From assembly GCA_002293625.1 (NCBI GenBank), contig DBDP01000120.1, positions 1-6,377 of the forward strand: a DNA stretch of 6,377 nucleotides, read 5' to 3'. Position numbers and translations under genes: made by a program. How positions within the stretch are numbered: position 1 is the stretch's first letter; the number at the start of each line of letters is the position of its first letter. The stretch comes from Clostridiales bacterium UBA929. GTDB taxonomy: Bacteria; Bacillota; Clostridia; Oscillospirales; UBA929. A model generated the notes under the pieces. The model was not told the DNA's origin. It did no database searches and saw only the letters and a list, made by a program, of their open reading frames with translations. Shown here one piece after another: positions 5,212 to 6,377 of the stretch.

Positions 5212-6301
5212 TTCACGATTGGTGGGCGGAAAACTGCTGCGCCGGGGTTATACGACCGGGAGCTGCGCCGCCGCCGCCGCTAAAGCGGCTGTCACGATGC
5301 TGCTGACGCATTCTGACTGTTCCTTCGTGACGCTTCAAACGCCCGGCGGCTATGCCATGACGCTGGACGTACTAGACGGCGTGTTTTCGCCGGAAGCGGC
5401 TTCCTGCGCCGTGCGGAAGGACAGCGGCGACGACCCCGATGTGACAAACGGCGTGTTGGTGTATGCCCGTGTGTCGAAAATCCCTTGGGGAATCGAAGTC
5501 GGCGGCGGCGAGGGCATCGGGCGCGTTACCAAGGCGGGGCTTGACCAGCCGGTCGGCGCTCACGCGATCAATTCCGTCCCGCGCCGCCATATCCGGGAGG
5601 AATGCAAAAACGTCTGCCGGGAGTTTGGCTACGGCGGCGGTCTGTCGGTCGTTATCTCCATCCCGGGCGGCGAAGCGCTGGCGGAGCGCACGTTTAACGC
5701 AAAAATGGGGATCGTCGGCGGTTTATCCGTTCTCGGCACCACCGGCATTGTGGAACCGATGAGCGAAGCCGCCGTCGCCGACACCATACGCGCCGAGCTG
5801 AGTCTGCTGTATGAAGCCGGACACCGGGACGTGACGCTGACCATCGGCAATTACGGGGAAAAGTTTGCGCGCGACATATTGGGACTGCCCCTTGCGTCCC
5901 ACGTAAAATGCGCGAACTTTATAGGCGAAACCTTGGCGGCGGCGGCGGAGAAAGGTTTTCAGCAAGCCACACTGATCGGCCATGTCGGGAAACTGGTTAA
6001 GCTCGGTATCGGCATCACCAACACGCATTCTAGCCGCGGAGACGGGCGGATGGAAACGCTGATTGCGTGCGCGCTGGAAGCGGGAGCGTCCCTCGATACG
6101 CTTCACAAAATCCGCGAATGCGTCAGTACCGACGCCGCGCTGGACTGCCTGCAAGCGGCGGAGGTTTTGGAGAAAACCATGCTCCTCCTGCGTGAGCGCA
6201 TCCGGGATACGCTGAGACGTCATGTTGCGGGAAATCTCCGGGTAAGCGGCGTTTGCTTTCGTGGGGTAGGGGAAACGATGACAGAGGTGTTTCGGATATG
6301 A
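5198..6301 (+). CDS. cbiD: cobalt-precorrin-5B (C1)-methyltransferase CbiD
   Basis: CbiD adds the C1 methyl group, from S-adenosylmethionine, to cobalt-precorrin-5B in the anaerobic cobalamin pathway in the cytoplasm. The 367 residues match the family length. Family motifs run in order: RRGYTTGSCAAAAAKAA (15-31), DSGDDPDVTNG (75-85), GGGEGIGRVTKAGL (102-115), AINSVPRRHI (123-132), ISIPGGEALAERTFN (153-167), GIVGGLSVLGTTGIVEPMS (171-189) and GHVGKLVKLGIG (261-272) with NTHSSRGDGRME (275-286). The start is a TTG: it places the family's N-terminal motif correctly, has AAGGTG (5183-5188) nine bases upstream, and overlaps the ATPase gene by 14 bases. No in-frame ATG or GTG gives the full motif set: the GTG at residue 9 would keep it but has no better ribosome site. 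The identification is very secure. Confidence 0.95.
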   Translation: METFDSRLVGGKLLRRGYTTGSCAAAAAKAAVTMLLTHSDCSFVTLQTPGGYAMTLDVLDGVFSPEAASCAVRKDSGDDPDVTNGVLVYARVSKIPWGIEVGGGEGIGRVTKAGLDQPVGAHAINSVPRRHIREECKNVCREFGYGGGLSVVISIPGGEALAERTFNAKMGIVGGLSVLGTTGIVEPMSEAAVADTIRAELSLLYEAGHRDVTLTIGNYGEKFARDILGLPLASHVKCANFIGETLAAAAEKGFQQATLIGHVGKLVKLGIGITNTHSSRGDGRMETLIACALEAGASLDTLHKIRECVSTDAALDCLQAAEVLEKTMLLLRERIRDTLRRHVAGNLRVSGVCFRGVGETMTEVFRI

Positions 6302-6377
6302 TACATTTTGTGGGCGCGGGACCCGGCGCGGCGGATCTGATTACGCTGCGGGGCAAAGCGCTTTTGGAAAACGCGGA
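6298..6377 (+). CDS. cbiF: cobalt-precorrin-4 (C11)-methyltransferase CbiF/CobM, N-terminus only
   Basis: CbiF transfers a methyl group from S-adenosylmethionine to C11 of cobalt-precorrin-4. Only 26 codons are present before the right edge. They read MIHFVGAGPGAADLITLRG followed by KALLENA, which is the glycine-rich first strand and loop of the tetrapyrrole-methylase fold and matches CbiF/CobM best; CbiL, CbiH and CbiE usually begin differently. The ATG overlaps the cbiD stop as ATGA, and AGAGGTG (6282-6288) lies nine bases upstream. The order cbiD then cbiF is common in anaerobic cobalamin operons. The truncation is due only to the window boundary. Confidence 0.85.
   Translation, partial: MIHFVGAGPGAADLITLRGKALLENA

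Noticed and set aside
5265..5281. GCC-type triplet run (and a GGC run near 5937-5949) as microsatellites
   Set aside because: Both encode alanine runs; the first is part of the conserved CbiD N-terminal motif, the second is ordinary coding sequence in a GC-rich gene.

Overview
The window reads as a cobalamin-biosynthesis (cbi) operon from an anaerobic Gram-positive bacterium. A Clostridia-like host is my inference, from three things. The genes belong to the early-cobalt (anaerobic) pathway: CbiK, CbiD and CbiF. Transcription is governed by a cobalamin riboswitch ending in an intrinsic terminator. Two secreted proteins carry lipoprotein signals. The coding DNA is GC-rich by eye and the intergenic leader is AT-rich.

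Layout. Bases 1-170 hold two apparent sigma-70-type promoters firing in opposite directions: leftward at 67-95 and rightward at 129-157. An inverted repeat lies between them, and at most the first codons of a leftward gene run off the left edge. Bases 173-413 are the aptamer of a class-I-like cobalamin riboswitch, followed by a hairpin and a terminator at 465-497. Two further perfect hairpins (499-523, 541-561) sit between the terminator and the first gene. From 608 to the right edge six genes run rightward with almost no gaps: a secreted CbiK-type cobaltochelatase with an extra C-terminal region (608-2290), an ABC substrate-binding lipoprotein (2287-3456), a BtuC/FecCD-type permease (3453-4457), an ABC ATPase (4459-5211), cbiD (5198-6301) and the first 26 codons of cbiF/cobM (6298 on). 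Three junctions are 4-base ATGA overlaps, one is a 14-base overlap and one a 1-base gap, so they are probably co-transcribed and translationally coupled.

How the genes fit together. CbiK enzymes insert cobalt into sirohydrochlorin; CbiF and CbiD methylate later intermediates at C11 and C1. Those steps occur in the cytoplasm, yet this CbiK carries a lipoprotein signal and should sit outside the membrane, next to a complete metal-chelate/corrinoid-type importer. Its C-terminal half looks like two related beta-rich domains that recall NEAT haem-binding domains. The most interesting reading is a surface system that binds or metallates a tetrapyrrole outside the cell and passes it to the importer, feeding the cobamide pathway under B12 control. 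That function is inferred, not shown by the sequence.
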